A stretch of DNA of 22,328 bases from Saprospiraceae bacterium (GTDB taxonomy: Bacteria > Bacteroidota > Bacteroidia > Chitinophagales > Saprospiraceae), in the NCBI GenBank assembly GCA_013361075.1, contig JABWAJ010000018.1, positions 1 to 22,328 on the forward strand. The letters run 5' to 3'. Position numbers and translations under genes: made by a program. Below are positions 6,662 to 14,760 of this stretch, in pieces. The notes under the pieces are model-generated. The model did no database searches. It saw nothing but the letters and a program-made list of their open reading frames with translations, and was not told the DNA's origin. Every line of letters begins with the position of its first letter. Within the stretch, counting starts at the first letter, position 1.

Positions 6662-7303
6662 TCAGACTTCCTTAGCAGCATCAAGGACCATCAGAACCCC
6701 CGCGTTGCCGCATTGGGGGTCATTCAGGTAGTTTTTCATGAGGCGTACCAGGGTAAATCCGATTTTTTGCTGTGGGGTAATGGTTGGATCTGTCTGTTCG
6801 CCGCTCAATACACGGGCACCGTATTCGTCTATGGTCAATTCATTCCGGTAAGGCAAGTATCCGTTCAGCATTCCAACAGTGAACTGGCCTTTTAAGCCCA
6901 GTTTCCGGCAAAGTTCCTGCCTGGCCCGGTATAAAGCCCGCGCAATGCCCTGACCACGATATTCAGGGTCAACGCCCATGTCCATTCCATAGAGCCATAC
7001 ACCCCGGGGATCATGCGTATTCAGCCAAAGATTATCCGATATTTCCAGAAAGGTATGGTCTTCATCAAGGGCATGGTTGGTGCGCATGGTGCTGGTCATG
7101 GCGATGAGCCGGTCACCGTCCATGACAACAAATTGTCCTTCCGGAAAAACCTCCAGGTGGTGTAAATAATGCTGTTCGGAAATCAATTCTTCCGCCGAAA
7201 GGGTAGGAAAGACTTTTCGCTGGAGGGCTTCTAAATTTTTGGCATCCTGTGGCCGGGTATTTAAAAGCAAATACTGGTTTGTTTTTTTATAATTGTAATT
7301 CAT
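6662..7303 (-). CDS. GNAT-family N-acetyltransferase
   Basis: 213 residues from the ATG at 7303; 33 extra open codons upstream have no domain content. The acetyl-CoA-binding motif A is clear at 111-125: VDPEYRGQGIARAL, with R116-G-Q-G-I-A121 forming the pyrophosphate loop. Preceding strands (GQFVVMDGDRLIAM, WLYGMDMGV) and the closing strand GNAGVLMVLD complete the fold. It probably acetylates a small molecule or protein amine; the acceptor cannot be told. First gene of a likely two-gene minus-strand operon with the HTH-PLD gene. No convincing promoter seen upstream. Confidence 0.8.
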   Translation of the reverse strand: MNYNYKKTNQYLLLNTRPQDAKNLEALQRKVFPTLSAEELISEQHYLHHLEVFPEGQFVVMDGDRLIAMTSTMRTNHALDEDHTFLEISDNLWLNTHDPRGVWLYGMDMGVDPEYRGQGIARALYRARQELCRKLGLKGQFTVGMLNGYLPYRNELTIDEYGARVLSGEQTDPTITPQQKIGFTLVRLMKNYLNDPQCGNAGVLMVLDAAKEV

Positions 7304-7686
7304 TGTAAAAAAGATTTTTAAATAAGAAAAAAGCCTCGTGTAAGCGTATTCCTGAAACCTTTGCTTACTCAGCCTTTGATTCTTTGATAAATTTTTCGAC
7401 ACAATTTAATGCGCTGTTGACATGATGTTGTTAAATTTGGGGGCAGGCAAAGGCAAGTCCTTTTAATTTTTCGCCAAACATTATACGGAATTGCCTGCGA
7501 CAAACGTTAATACCCAAACCTTTACCTTACTTCCCTTTTGCTTCGACGCCTTGCCCGTCAGGGAGGTCGCATGATAAGCTTTCTCCAGTTAAGAAACCCA
7601 ACGCGCTTCAAAGTTCCTGTTGAAACCAGCAGTATTTTTTATCCTGTATGAGCTAGTGCCCTGAAAAAATCTAAAACCATAATCCT
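7304..7686. other. Gene-free stretch, no clear content
   Basis: About 380 bp between the GNAT gene and the small membrane ORF. It must hold divergent promoters, but no exact TAnnTTTG box with a -33 partner was found for either direction. No RNA gene, hairpin terminator or repeat was recognised. Confidence 0.5.
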
Positions 7687-7815
7687 ATGAACTTGGATAC
7701 TCCCAAGAGAGTCGAGCCACTCGACGTAGTCATCGCTTTGATTGTGTTTTTGACTTGTGTTTTCTTGTCCTGTGCTTTGCATACAGACAAGATGGTCGGG
7801 TTTGCGGCCGGCTGA
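7687..7815 (+). CDS. Small single-pass membrane protein, 42 residues
   Basis: Complete ATG-to-TGA frame: a charged N-terminus (MNLDTPKRVEPLD), one hydrophobic segment VVIALIVFLTCVFLSCAL (about 14-31), then a short polar tail HTDKMVGFAAG. Acid and base residues outside the helix and a clean membrane span are not what a random frame usually gives. No Shine-Dalgarno is present, which is normal in this phylum. The Cys residues inside the helix do not form a lipobox at a signal-peptide position. It lies 95 nt upstream of the helicase and on the same strand, but the helicase seems to have its own promoter. Function unknown. Confidence 0.5.
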   Translation: MNLDTPKRVEPLDVVIALIVFLTCVFLSCALHTDKMVGFAAG

Positions 7816-7863
7816 TTACCATTCAAAGCAAGCATGACGCATACTAATACCGGTGAGTGTTAC

Positions 7864-7891
7864 TTGTTTTGCAATTATCGCTGTACCTTTC
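7864..7891 (+). promoter_or_regulatory. Candidate promoter of the helicase-nuclease gene
   Basis: TTG (7864-7866), 17-base spacer, TACCTTTC (7884-7891): one mismatch at the last base of TAnnTTTG. Transcription would begin about 14 nt before the ATG at 7911, which supports that ATG over the upstream in-frame start at 7857. Confidence 0.5.
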
Positions 7892-7910
7892 CTCTTTCGC
7901 TTTAACGCGT

Positions 7911-10900
7911 ATGGAGCAAAACAGCAATCTGCAAAGGCAACAATACAACGCTGCATTCAGGCATGCACTGGATGGGCTAAACCCTTCGCAACGGGAGGCC
8001 GTAGAGCATATTGAAGGCCCGATGCTGGTCATCGCAGGCCCTGGTACCGGCAAAACGCATATCCTGGCAGCACGCATCGGCCGCATCCTCTCAGAAACCG
8101 ATGCCCAGGCCAATAATATCCTCTGCCTTACCTTTACTGACGCGGGGGTGCACGCCATGCGCGAGCGTTTGCTGCAATGGATCGGCCCGGAAGGCCATCG
8201 GGTTCATATTTATACCTTCCACGCATTTTGCAACAGCATCATTCAGGACAACCTCGAATATTTTGGCCGCAGCGACATTGAACCACTCAGCGATCTGGAA
8301 CGGGTAGAAATTGTGCGCCGGTTGCTGGATACGCTCGAACCGGGGCACCCACTCTATCGAAGCGCCGATGCTTACTTCTATGAATCCCACCTCCAGGATC
8401 TTTTTCAACGAATGAAATCGGAAAACTGGACGCCAACACTCCTGCAAGAAAAAATTGACGCTTATCTCGAAGAACTTCCCCAACGCCCGGAGTTCAGATA
8501 CCAGGTCAACAGGGGCCATCTGCGCAAAGGCGATCCCAAAACCGCTCAAATAGAAGAGGCCCGCCAAAAGATGATTCGCCTCGGGGCGGCGGCGGCGCTG
8601 TATCCCCGCTATGAAACCGCTCTGCGGCAAATGCGCCGCTACGACTACGATGACATGATCCTTTGGGTGTTGCGGGCCTTTGCCGATAATGAAGTCTTAC
8701 TTCGCAGCTACCAGGAACGTTATTTATACCTGCTGGTGGATGAATACCAGGACACGAACGGTGCTCAAAATGAAGTCATTCGCCGTTTGATTACTTATTG
8801 GGAATCTCCCAATGTGTTTATTGTTGGCGATGATGATCAGTCTATTTTCGAATTCCAGGGTGCCCGTTTGAAAAACCTGCTCGATTTTTATACCCAATAT
8901 CAGGACCAGTTGAGGGTAGTGGTGCTCCGCGAAAATTATCGCTCGTCCCAACATATCCTGAATGCTTCCCATGGGCTGATCGGTGCCAACGAACGCCGAA
9001 TTGTGAACAGCCTGGGCACTATGGAAATACAAAAAATCCTAACGGCACGCAGCGGCGACTTCGCCGAATCGGCATTCCTGCCCGAAGTATTCTGTTACCC
9101 CAACCGGGCACAGGAAGAAGCCGGAGTGGTTGCACAAATAGAAGCGCTCTGGCAGGCCGGATTTCCACTTCGGGAGGTTGCTATTATTTATGCCCGGCAC
9201 AAACAGGTGCGCACCATTGCTACCCTGCTGGAAAAAAAAGGCATCCCTTATGCCATGCGGCGACGAGTTAATGTCCTTGATTTACCCCTTATCCGAAATC
9301 TGAGAACCCTGCTGGAATACTGTTATCTGGAATTTGCCCGGCCTTACAGCGGAGAGCACCTGCTTTTTCAAATTCTGCATTTCGATTTTGCCGGCATCCC
9401 CGCTGATGCCCTTGCACAGTTAAGCCGGGTTATTGCAGGAATGGATGCGACTGAGCGGCCTTACTGGCGGGAGGCTTTGCGCTCCCGTGAAGCCAACGCG
9501 CCCCGGCATCTGGCCACGTCCGGATTTTCTGAAGTGCTGGAAGACCTGATTGCTCAGGTAGCCAATCTAAGCCTGACTGCTTTTGTAGAGCGCCTCGTCA
9601 ACCGTAGCGGCATTCTTGGCATGGTCATCCGGCACCCGGAAAAAGTATGGATGACCCAGGTACTGAAAACGTTTTTTGATTTTGTCCGGGAAGAAAGCGA
9701 CCGCAATCCGCGCCTTAGCCTGCGCCGCCTGCTCGACATCCTGCGCAACATGGACGCCAATAACCTGGCACTGGAAATCAATAAATCTGTTGTCGCGGCC
9801 AACGGCGTCAACCTGCTGACAGCCCACAGCGCCAAAGGGCTGGAATTTCAGGTTGTTTTTATGATTGACTGCGTAAAAGATGGCTGGGAACCCCAGGCCA
9901 GGGGCAACAACGGGCGTTTTGCTTTACCGGATACGCTTACATTTTCAGGAGAGGAGGACGCCATGGAAGCACGCCGCCGCTTGTTCTACGTGGCAATGAC
10001 CCGGGCAAAAGAACGTTTGTACCTGTCCTATAGCCTCCGGGATGCCAAAGGAAAGGACAGCCGTCCGGCAGTTTTCATTGACGAATTGGGGCTTGTGCCC
10101 TCGGAACGTACCCTTCCCAATGACGTACTGGCAGAAGCCGACCTGCTGCAAATGACGGAATTGGAACGCCCACAGATTCCTGCCGAACCGGTGGCCGAAA
10201 TCAATACCCTGCTGGAAGGTTTTGTGGTCAGTATTTCTGCGCTGAACCGTTACCTGCGGTGCCCGCTGAGTTTTTATTACGAAAACGTACTGCGCGCACC
10301 TGCCCTGCAAAGCGAAGCGGCCAGCTATGGCCTTGCAGCACACAATGCCCTGCAACGACTATTTGAACGCATGCTGTCGTCAAAGGGACAACGATTCCCA
10401 GGATTGCGCGAATTTCTGTTGCTTTTTGAACGGGAAATGGAGAAAATGAGAGGCTATTTTTCTCCGAAAGACTACGAGCGCCGCCTCGAAACAGGCCGGG
10501 TTTATCTGAGTGCCTACTACCAGCAGCATGTGGATCACTGGCACAAAAAGGTGCGCCTCGAACTCCAGGTTCGCAACGCGGTAGTGGATGGCGTACCCAT
10601 CACTGGCATCATTGACAAGGTGGAATTGCACGACCATCAACGTGTGGTGCTGGTAGACTACAAAACCGGCAACCACCGCGAAACAAAGCTTCGCCCTCCG
10701 GGCGGTGCCCAACCCTACGGCGGCAGCTACTGGCGACAACTGGTGTTTTATAAACTTCTGTACGAAAACTACGACAACAGCGGGAAACGGGCAGATGCAG
10801 GGGTGATTTCTTATTTGGACCCGGATCAGACCGGCATGTTTCCACAGGTAACTTTACCCCTTAGTACCGAAGACACCGCTTTCCTGCGGAACCTTCTGCG

Positions 10901-11039
10901 CGAAACCTACGCCCGCATCCTGAACCATGAATTTTATGAAGGCTGTGGGGAGCCCACCTGTGCATGGTGCAATTTTGTGCGCCTGAAGGCCCCTGTAAAT
11001 AGTTTTAGCGGAGAGGAACGGGAGGAGTTGGATGATTAG
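7911..11039 (+). CDS. UvrD/PcrA-type superfamily 1 helicase with C-terminal PD-(D/E)XK nuclease domain
   Basis: 1042 residues from the ATG at 7911. All SF1A helicase motifs are visible: Walker A GPGTGKT at 43-49, DEYQDT near 277, GDDDQSIFEFQGA near 306, LRENYRSS after it, TAHSAKGLE near 635 and VAMTRAKERLYLSYS near 693. The last 270 residues are an AddB/RecB-like nuclease module: SALNRYLRCPLSFYY near 783, GIIDKVE, then VDYKTGN near 915 (the D-x-K signature). A Cys at about 783 and the CGEPTCAWC triplet near 1011 fit the iron-sulfur staple of AddB-type nucleases. It likely unwinds and resects DNA with ATP, in repair or defence. No AddA/AddB partner is adjacent. It converges on the MFS gene with only 32 nt between. 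Confidence 0.9.
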   Translation: MEQNSNLQRQQYNAAFRHALDGLNPSQREAVEHIEGPMLVIAGPGTGKTHILAARIGRILSETDAQANNILCLTFTDAGVHAMRERLLQWIGPEGHRVHIYTFHAFCNSIIQDNLEYFGRSDIEPLSDLERVEIVRRLLDTLEPGHPLYRSADAYFYESHLQDLFQRMKSENWTPTLLQEKIDAYLEELPQRPEFRYQVNRGHLRKGDPKTAQIEEARQKMIRLGAAAALYPRYETALRQMRRYDYDDMILWVLRAFADNEVLLRSYQERYLYLLVDEYQDTNGAQNEVIRRLITYWESPNVFIVGDDDQSIFEFQGARLKNLLDFYTQYQDQLRVVVLRENYRSSQHILNASHGLIGANERRIVNSLGTMEIQKILTARSGDFAESAFLPEVFCYPNRAQEEAGVVAQIEALWQAGFPLREVAIIYARHKQVRTIATLLEKKGIPYAMRRRVNVLDLPLIRNLRTLLEYCYLEFARPYSGEHLLFQILHFDFAGIPADALAQLSRVIAGMDATERPYWREALRSREANAPRHLATSGFSEVLEDLIAQVANLSLTAFVERLVNRSGILGMVIRHPEKVWMTQVLKTFFDFVREESDRNPRLSLRRLLDILRNMDANNLALEINKSVVAANGVNLLTAHSAKGLEFQVVFMIDCVKDGWEPQARGNNGRFALPDTLTFSGEEDAMEARRRLFYVAMTRAKERLYLSYSLRDAKGKDSRPAVFIDELGLVPSERTLPNDVLAEADLLQMTELERPQIPAEPVAEINTLLEGFVVSISALNRYLRCPLSFYYENVLRAPALQSEAASYGLAAHNALQRLFERMLSSKGQRFPGLREFLLLFEREMEKMRGYFSPKDYERRLETGRVYLSAYYQQHVDHWHKKVRLELQVRNAVVDGVPITGIIDKVELHDHQRVVLVDYKTGNHRETKLRPPGGAQPYGGSYWRQLVFYKLLYENYDNSGKRADAGVISYLDPDQTGMFPQVTLPLSTEDTAFLRNLLRETYARILNHEFYEGCGEPTCAWCNFVRLKAPVNSFSGEEREELDD

Positions 11040-11071
11040 AATGGAAGAAAACTATTCAATCAAATGATATA

Positions 11072-12337
11072 TCAGGACGTCGGTGTTTCATTCAGCATAG
11101 CCGTCTCTGCCTGGTTCACACTTACCCTGACTTCCCTGTTAATGTTATACATCAGCCATACACAAATCAGCATGGTGGATGCCACTACCCAGCCCAATGC
11201 CGGGTAATTTTCCAATTGCCCGCTGGCTGTTTGGTGAACGATCAGGCCGGCAATCGCAGAAGAAATCCCTCCGGAAATTTGCGATACAGAGGCATTAACC
11301 CCCATGAAAGCGCCCCGGTCTATCTGGGCTGGTACCGCAGTCAATAGCGCCGATGAGGAAATCATGCGCGCAGTGATACCCATGAAAAGAATGGCATTGA
11401 AGGCAATCAGCATCCACAAAGGTGTGACGCCAAGATTGGTATAGATCAGGACCAAAACGATGGATAAGGCCGAGCCCCCTGCAAAAACCCGCATGGGGCC
11501 AAAACGGTCGGTCAGTTTGCCGATCAAAGGGCCCATAATCATGGAGCAAATGCCGGTGACTAAATAAATTAACGGTAAATCATCTAAATGTATGCCCAGG
11601 TTGTTGACCGCAAAAGCGCTGCCAAACGGCATGAGCATAAAGCCGCCCGTGGCCAGCAGGGTAGTTGCAGCAAAAGCCCTCAGATGGCGCTGTTTGGTTA
11701 CTGTTCCCAAAAGGTGCTGAAATGCACTATGGTCTTTCTGAATGGCCAGGTGAGCATCCACAGGTTGCATTTTCCACACAATGAGTCCCAAAAGCGGGAG
11801 GCACAAGCTGGCAATCATGAGAAAAGGGGCATGCCAATCCCATAAATTGGACACATACAGCCCTACGGGTAAACCGAGTACCTGGCTTACAGCAAAGGCC
11901 ATTTGGACAAAGCCCATCACCCGGCCCCGGGTTTGCAAAGGAAAAAGATCGGTGATAATGGCGAAAGAAATCGAGCCGATTACCCCTCCGAAAATCCCGG
12001 TAACAATCCGGGCGGCCAGCAACAAAGGATAATTGGGCGCAAACCCACACAAAAACGTACCGGCAATAAATCCTGTAAAAAAGAACAGCAACAGTTTTTT
12101 CCGGTCAAACCGATCTGCAAACCCGGCAGCCAGTAACCCCGACGCCCCGGCACTCAGGGCATAAGCGGAAACAACCAATCCAAATTGGGAGGGATTGATC
12201 CCTAACTGGGGCATCATTTGTGCGCCAAGCGGCGACAAGACCATAAAATCAAGGATGATTGCAAATTGCAGAATGGCCAGTGTAGCGATGAGGAAGATTT
12301 GGTATGGGGTAAATAATTTTGCCTGAGTCATGTCCAT
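11072..12337 (-). CDS. Major facilitator superfamily transporter
   Basis: 421 residues, inner membrane, with about 12 hydrophobic segments. The loop 2-3 signature of MFS drug/H+ antiporter-like carriers is present (GFADRFDRKKLLLFF), and its repeat half-copy is GKLTDRFGPMRVFAGG in the second half. RGRVMGFVQMAFAVSQVLGLPVG matches the motif-C region of antiporters, suggesting efflux. The substrate cannot be told. Its ATG overlaps the stop of the upstream 74-residue gene (TAATG), so translation is coupled. It is part of a unit divergent from the MarR and lactone-oxidase genes. Confidence 0.9.
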   Translation of the reverse strand: MDMTQAKLFTPYQIFLIATLAILQFAIILDFMVLSPLGAQMMPQLGINPSQFGLVVSAYALSAGASGLLAAGFADRFDRKKLLLFFFTGFIAGTFLCGFAPNYPLLLAARIVTGIFGGVIGSISFAIITDLFPLQTRGRVMGFVQMAFAVSQVLGLPVGLYVSNLWDWHAPFLMIASLCLPLLGLIVWKMQPVDAHLAIQKDHSAFQHLLGTVTKQRHLRAFAATTLLATGGFMLMPFGSAFAVNNLGIHLDDLPLIYLVTGICSMIMGPLIGKLTDRFGPMRVFAGGSALSIVLVLIYTNLGVTPLWMLIAFNAILFMGITARMISSSALLTAVPAQIDRGAFMGVNASVSQISGGISSAIAGLIVHQTASGQLENYPALGWVVASTMLICVWLMYNINREVRVSVNQAETAMLNETPTS

Positions 12338-12561
12338 TAATTGAGTTCTTCGATGTAGATGTTCATTTCCCTGGCCACTTTTTCAATTTCGGAAGCGACT
12401 GCCACGTGCGACTCTACCCGAAGCACCCGGTCGCAGTCTTCCAAATCAAGAGTAGCACGCGAAACGAGCCCCAAGCCCTGAAGTTGGTTGCACAAGTCCT
12501 CCGCCTGCCGAAGGGTATGCACATTAGTGCGGAAAACGAAAATGTGATCTGCAACAAACAT
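12337..12561 (-). CDS. Small HMA-fold-like protein lacking the CxxC metal site
   Basis: 74 residues with a predicted beta-alpha-beta-beta-alpha-beta order: HIFVFRTNV, then TLRQAEDLCNQLQGL, RATLDLED, DRVLRVES, SEIEKVAREM and IYIEEL. This is the layout of heavy-metal-associated (ferredoxin-like) domains, but the MxCxxC metal loop is replaced by RTNVHT, so copper-type binding is unlikely. The phrase LDLEDCDRVLRV resembles a group of Bacteroidota small proteins I know only as uncharacterised. It shares one base with the MFS start (TAATG). A regulatory or accessory role for the transporter is inferred. Confidence 0.65.
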   Translation of the reverse strand: MFVADHIFVFRTNVHTLRQAEDLCNQLQGLGLVSRATLDLEDCDRVLRVESHVAVASEIEKVAREMNIYIEELN

Positions 12562-12714
12562 CGGGAATGAGTAGTTTTGGTGTGTTAAAGATTTTCCAGG
12601 ATTGTTATTTCATGGTTCATTTAGATTTTCCACAAAGAACACATAAAATATTGCAAATCAGTGAACCCTCTGTGAAAGCTTCAACAGTAATCTGTGTGCA
12701 AAAAAAATACTGTA

Positions 12715-12744
12715 CAAAGATAGTTTTAATCCATTTTAATACAA
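12715..12744 (-). promoter_or_regulatory. Bacteroidota-type promoter of the HMA-like/MFS operon
   Basis: Minus-strand TATCTTTG (12715-12722) with TTG (12742-12744) 19 bases upstream, a full match to consensus. Start predicted near 12708, giving a leader of about 147 nt before the ATG at 12561. It lies 40-80 bp from the divergent MarR gene, which may control it. Confidence 0.75.
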
Positions 12745-12762
12745 CTGAATTCGATATAAATT

Positions 12763-12793
12763 TTGTTTTTTTACATCGGATTTGATATATTTA
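12763..12793 (+). promoter_or_regulatory. Candidate promoter of the MarR-lactone oxidase operon
   Basis: TTG (12763-12765), 20-base spacer, TATATTTA (12786-12793), one mismatch from TAnnTTTG. It ends only 4 bases before the ATG at 12798, so the mRNA would be nearly leaderless. Alternatively the true start codon lies further in. Confidence 0.4.
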
Positions 12794-12797
12794 CAAC

Positions 12798-13463
12798 ATG
12801 AACAAAACCGTACAATTGGTAAATGAGTGGGCTTCTTTTGAAGAAACCCATCCAGAGGCAACTCTGGAGGAATTCTGCCGCTACTACCTGACTGCACAAC
12901 GATCAAAACGCGAGGTAGGGCCCAATTTTGCAGGAGGCGGGGTTCCTGCGGCCCCAAAGTCACACCTGATGAAACTGCTGGCATTCCTGAGCCGTGCTGC
13001 ACATACCTATTTTGAAAAAGCATTCGAGACAATCCCCGAGATCAAACAAAAGGAAGATTTTTTCTTTCTAAATATCATTGGCAATAAAGAAGCCTGTCGC
13101 AAAACGGATGTGATTAATGAACAGTTATTGGGCCTATCTACCGGAATTGATACATTGAACCGGTTGATTGCGCATGAATTGATTACCGAACGTGCCAACC
13201 CCGCTGACAAAAGAGCCAAATTACTAACGATTACGGATAAAGGCCGTGAAGTGCTGGACCGTGCTTATGGTGTGGCCCGAAAAGTCAATGAAATTCTGTT
13301 GCACGACATGACGGATGAGGATGCCAAACTTTGTATTCAGTTGTTAAGAGGCGCAGAAGCCCGGCAATCTGCCATCATTTTTGAGATGCGGGACATGCCG
13401 TTAGATGAAGTATATGACAGAGTGGTAGGGAAAAGCCAGGTTACCGAAAAAACTAAGCCATGA
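12798..13463 (+). CDS. MarR-family winged-helix transcriptional regulator
   Basis: 221 residues. The central part carries the MarR winged helix: KTDVINEQLLGLSTGIDTLNRLIAHELITERANPADKRAKLLTITDKGREVLDRA (about 100-155), with the wing at NPADKRAKLLTITDKG. The DxR signature appears as DKR. A longer N-terminal region (1-60) than in typical MarR proteins of about 140-150 residues includes EEFCRYYLTAQRSKRE. Expected to be a dimeric repressor released by a small ligand. It overlaps the lactone oxidase by ATGA and is divergent from the HMA-like/MFS operon, so it may control both sides. No clear palindromic operator was found in the gap. Confidence 0.8.
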   Translation: MNKTVQLVNEWASFEETHPEATLEEFCRYYLTAQRSKREVGPNFAGGGVPAAPKSHLMKLLAFLSRAAHTYFEKAFETIPEIKQKEDFFFLNIIGNKEACRKTDVINEQLLGLSTGIDTLNRLIAHELITERANPADKRAKLLTITDKGREVLDRAYGVARKVNEILLHDMTDEDAKLCIQLLRGAEARQSAIIFEMRDMPLDEVYDRVVGKSQVTEKTKP

Positions 13464-14752
13464 CCAAAACCGTTCAAAACTGGGCTGGCAACGTCCGGTT
13501 CAAGCCACAAAAGTATATCCTGCCGGAACATCCGGAAGAGATTGCCAATTTGATCCTGCGCGCTGCAGAAGAAGGCAAAAAAATCCGGACAGTAGGAAGC
13601 GGACACAGCTTTTCTCCCCTTATCCAAACTCAGGATTGGCTATTATCGCTGGACCGAATGCAAGGGTTAGTTTCCGTGTCTGAAGCATCCGCGATGGCTA
13701 CGGTCAAAGCAGGGACCAAACTTTATGCCTTGGGAGAGTTGTTGTTTCAGAAAGGTTTAGCCATGGAAAACCTTGGGGATATTGACCGGCAATCGCTGGC
13801 AGGTGCCTTGACAACCGGCACGCATGGTTCAGGAACCGGTTTTGGCATTTTAGCAACGCAGGTTGAAGAACTCACCTTAACAGACGGATGTGGAGAACGT
13901 CATGTTTGTTCCCGAACACAAGACCCTTTACTGTTCCGGGCTGCGTTGGTATCCATGGGGCTGTTAGGTATCATCACTGAACTGAAGCTACGACTCGAGC
14001 CAGCCTACCGCCTGCATTACATCCATCGGAAAGCTAACCTGGAACAAACGCTTGAAAATCTTGAGGACTATAAAAGCAATAACCGGAATTTTGAATTTTA
14101 TTGGTTTCCCCACTCCAAAGCTGTGCAGCTAAAGTTGGTTAACCGAACAGAAGCTCCACCCCGCAACAACGGCGCAATGCGTTGGATCAATGACGTACTG
14201 GTAGAAAATGCTGCGTTTGGTGCACTGAGCCGATATGCACGGCTTTTTCCGGGCCAGGCCATGTCCGTAAGCCGGCTTTGCGGAAACCTCATTTCGAATG
14301 GCGAACGGGTAGATTGGAGCCATCGTATTTTTGCCACCGCGCGTCTGGTGCCCTTTGTAGAAATGGAGTACAATATCCCGGCGGAAGCTTTTATTGAAGC
14401 TTTGCGCGAAATGGAAGCAGCCATCCACAAACACAAGTTTGCCGTTCATTTCCCAGTTGAATGCCGTTGGGCCAAAGCCGACGATCTCCTGCTAAGCCCT
14501 GCCAATGGCCGCGACAGCGCCTACATCGCCGTCCACATGTATAAAGGCATGCCTTACAAAGCTTATTTTGAAACCCTGGAAGCCATTTTCAAAGCCCATG
14601 GCGGCAGGCCGCACTGGGGAAAAATGAATACCTGCACGGCGTCCGATTTCCAACGCATGTACCCGGATTGGAATCATTTTATGGCCATTCGGGAAAGAAT
14701 GGATCCCCGGCGAATTTTTGTCAACCTGCCTTTTAACCAATGGCTTGACTAA
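13460..14752 (+). CDS. FAD-dependent sugar-1,4-lactone oxidase (ALO/GULO family)
   Basis: 430 residues. N-terminal FAD-binding (PCMH-type) domain: TVGSGHSFSPL at 44-54, with His49 at the position that binds FAD covalently in many aldonolactone oxidases. GALTTGTHGSGTGFGILATQV and SMGLLGIITELKLRLEP follow. The C-terminal ALO domain has the HWGK motif near 385 (PHWGKMNTCTASDF) and ends MDPRRIFVNLPFNQWL. It oxidises an aldono- or gulono-lactone, probably passing electrons to oxygen; the exact sugar is not known. The start overlaps the MarR stop by four bases, so the two are translationally coupled and the regulator likely senses the pathway's substrate. Confidence 0.85.
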   Translation: MTKTVQNWAGNVRFKPQKYILPEHPEEIANLILRAAEEGKKIRTVGSGHSFSPLIQTQDWLLSLDRMQGLVSVSEASAMATVKAGTKLYALGELLFQKGLAMENLGDIDRQSLAGALTTGTHGSGTGFGILATQVEELTLTDGCGERHVCSRTQDPLLFRAALVSMGLLGIITELKLRLEPAYRLHYIHRKANLEQTLENLEDYKSNNRNFEFYWFPHSKAVQLKLVNRTEAPPRNNGAMRWINDVLVENAAFGALSRYARLFPGQAMSVSRLCGNLISNGERVDWSHRIFATARLVPFVEMEYNIPAEAFIEALREMEAAIHKHKFAVHFPVECRWAKADDLLLSPANGRDSAYIAVHMYKGMPYKAYFETLEAIFKAHGGRPHWGKMNTCTASDFQRMYPDWNHFMAIRERMDPRRIFVNLPFNQWLD

Positions 14753-14760
14753 GAGTTTGT

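Noticed and set aside
7834..7905. 23-codon frame starting MTHTNTGEC
   Set aside because: Overlaps the helicase promoter, has no membrane or signal pattern, and is too short to support.
7857..7910. Upstream start of the helicase at 7857
   Set aside because: The extra 18 residues overlap the best promoter candidate (7864-7891), and the family's N-terminus fits the ATG at 7911.
11040..11071. Terminator between helicase and MFS genes
   Set aside because: No inverted repeat or T run is visible in the 32-bp gap.
12567..12785. 72-codon plus-strand frame in the divergent gap
   Set aside because: It covers both predicted promoters and has no recognisable protein pattern.
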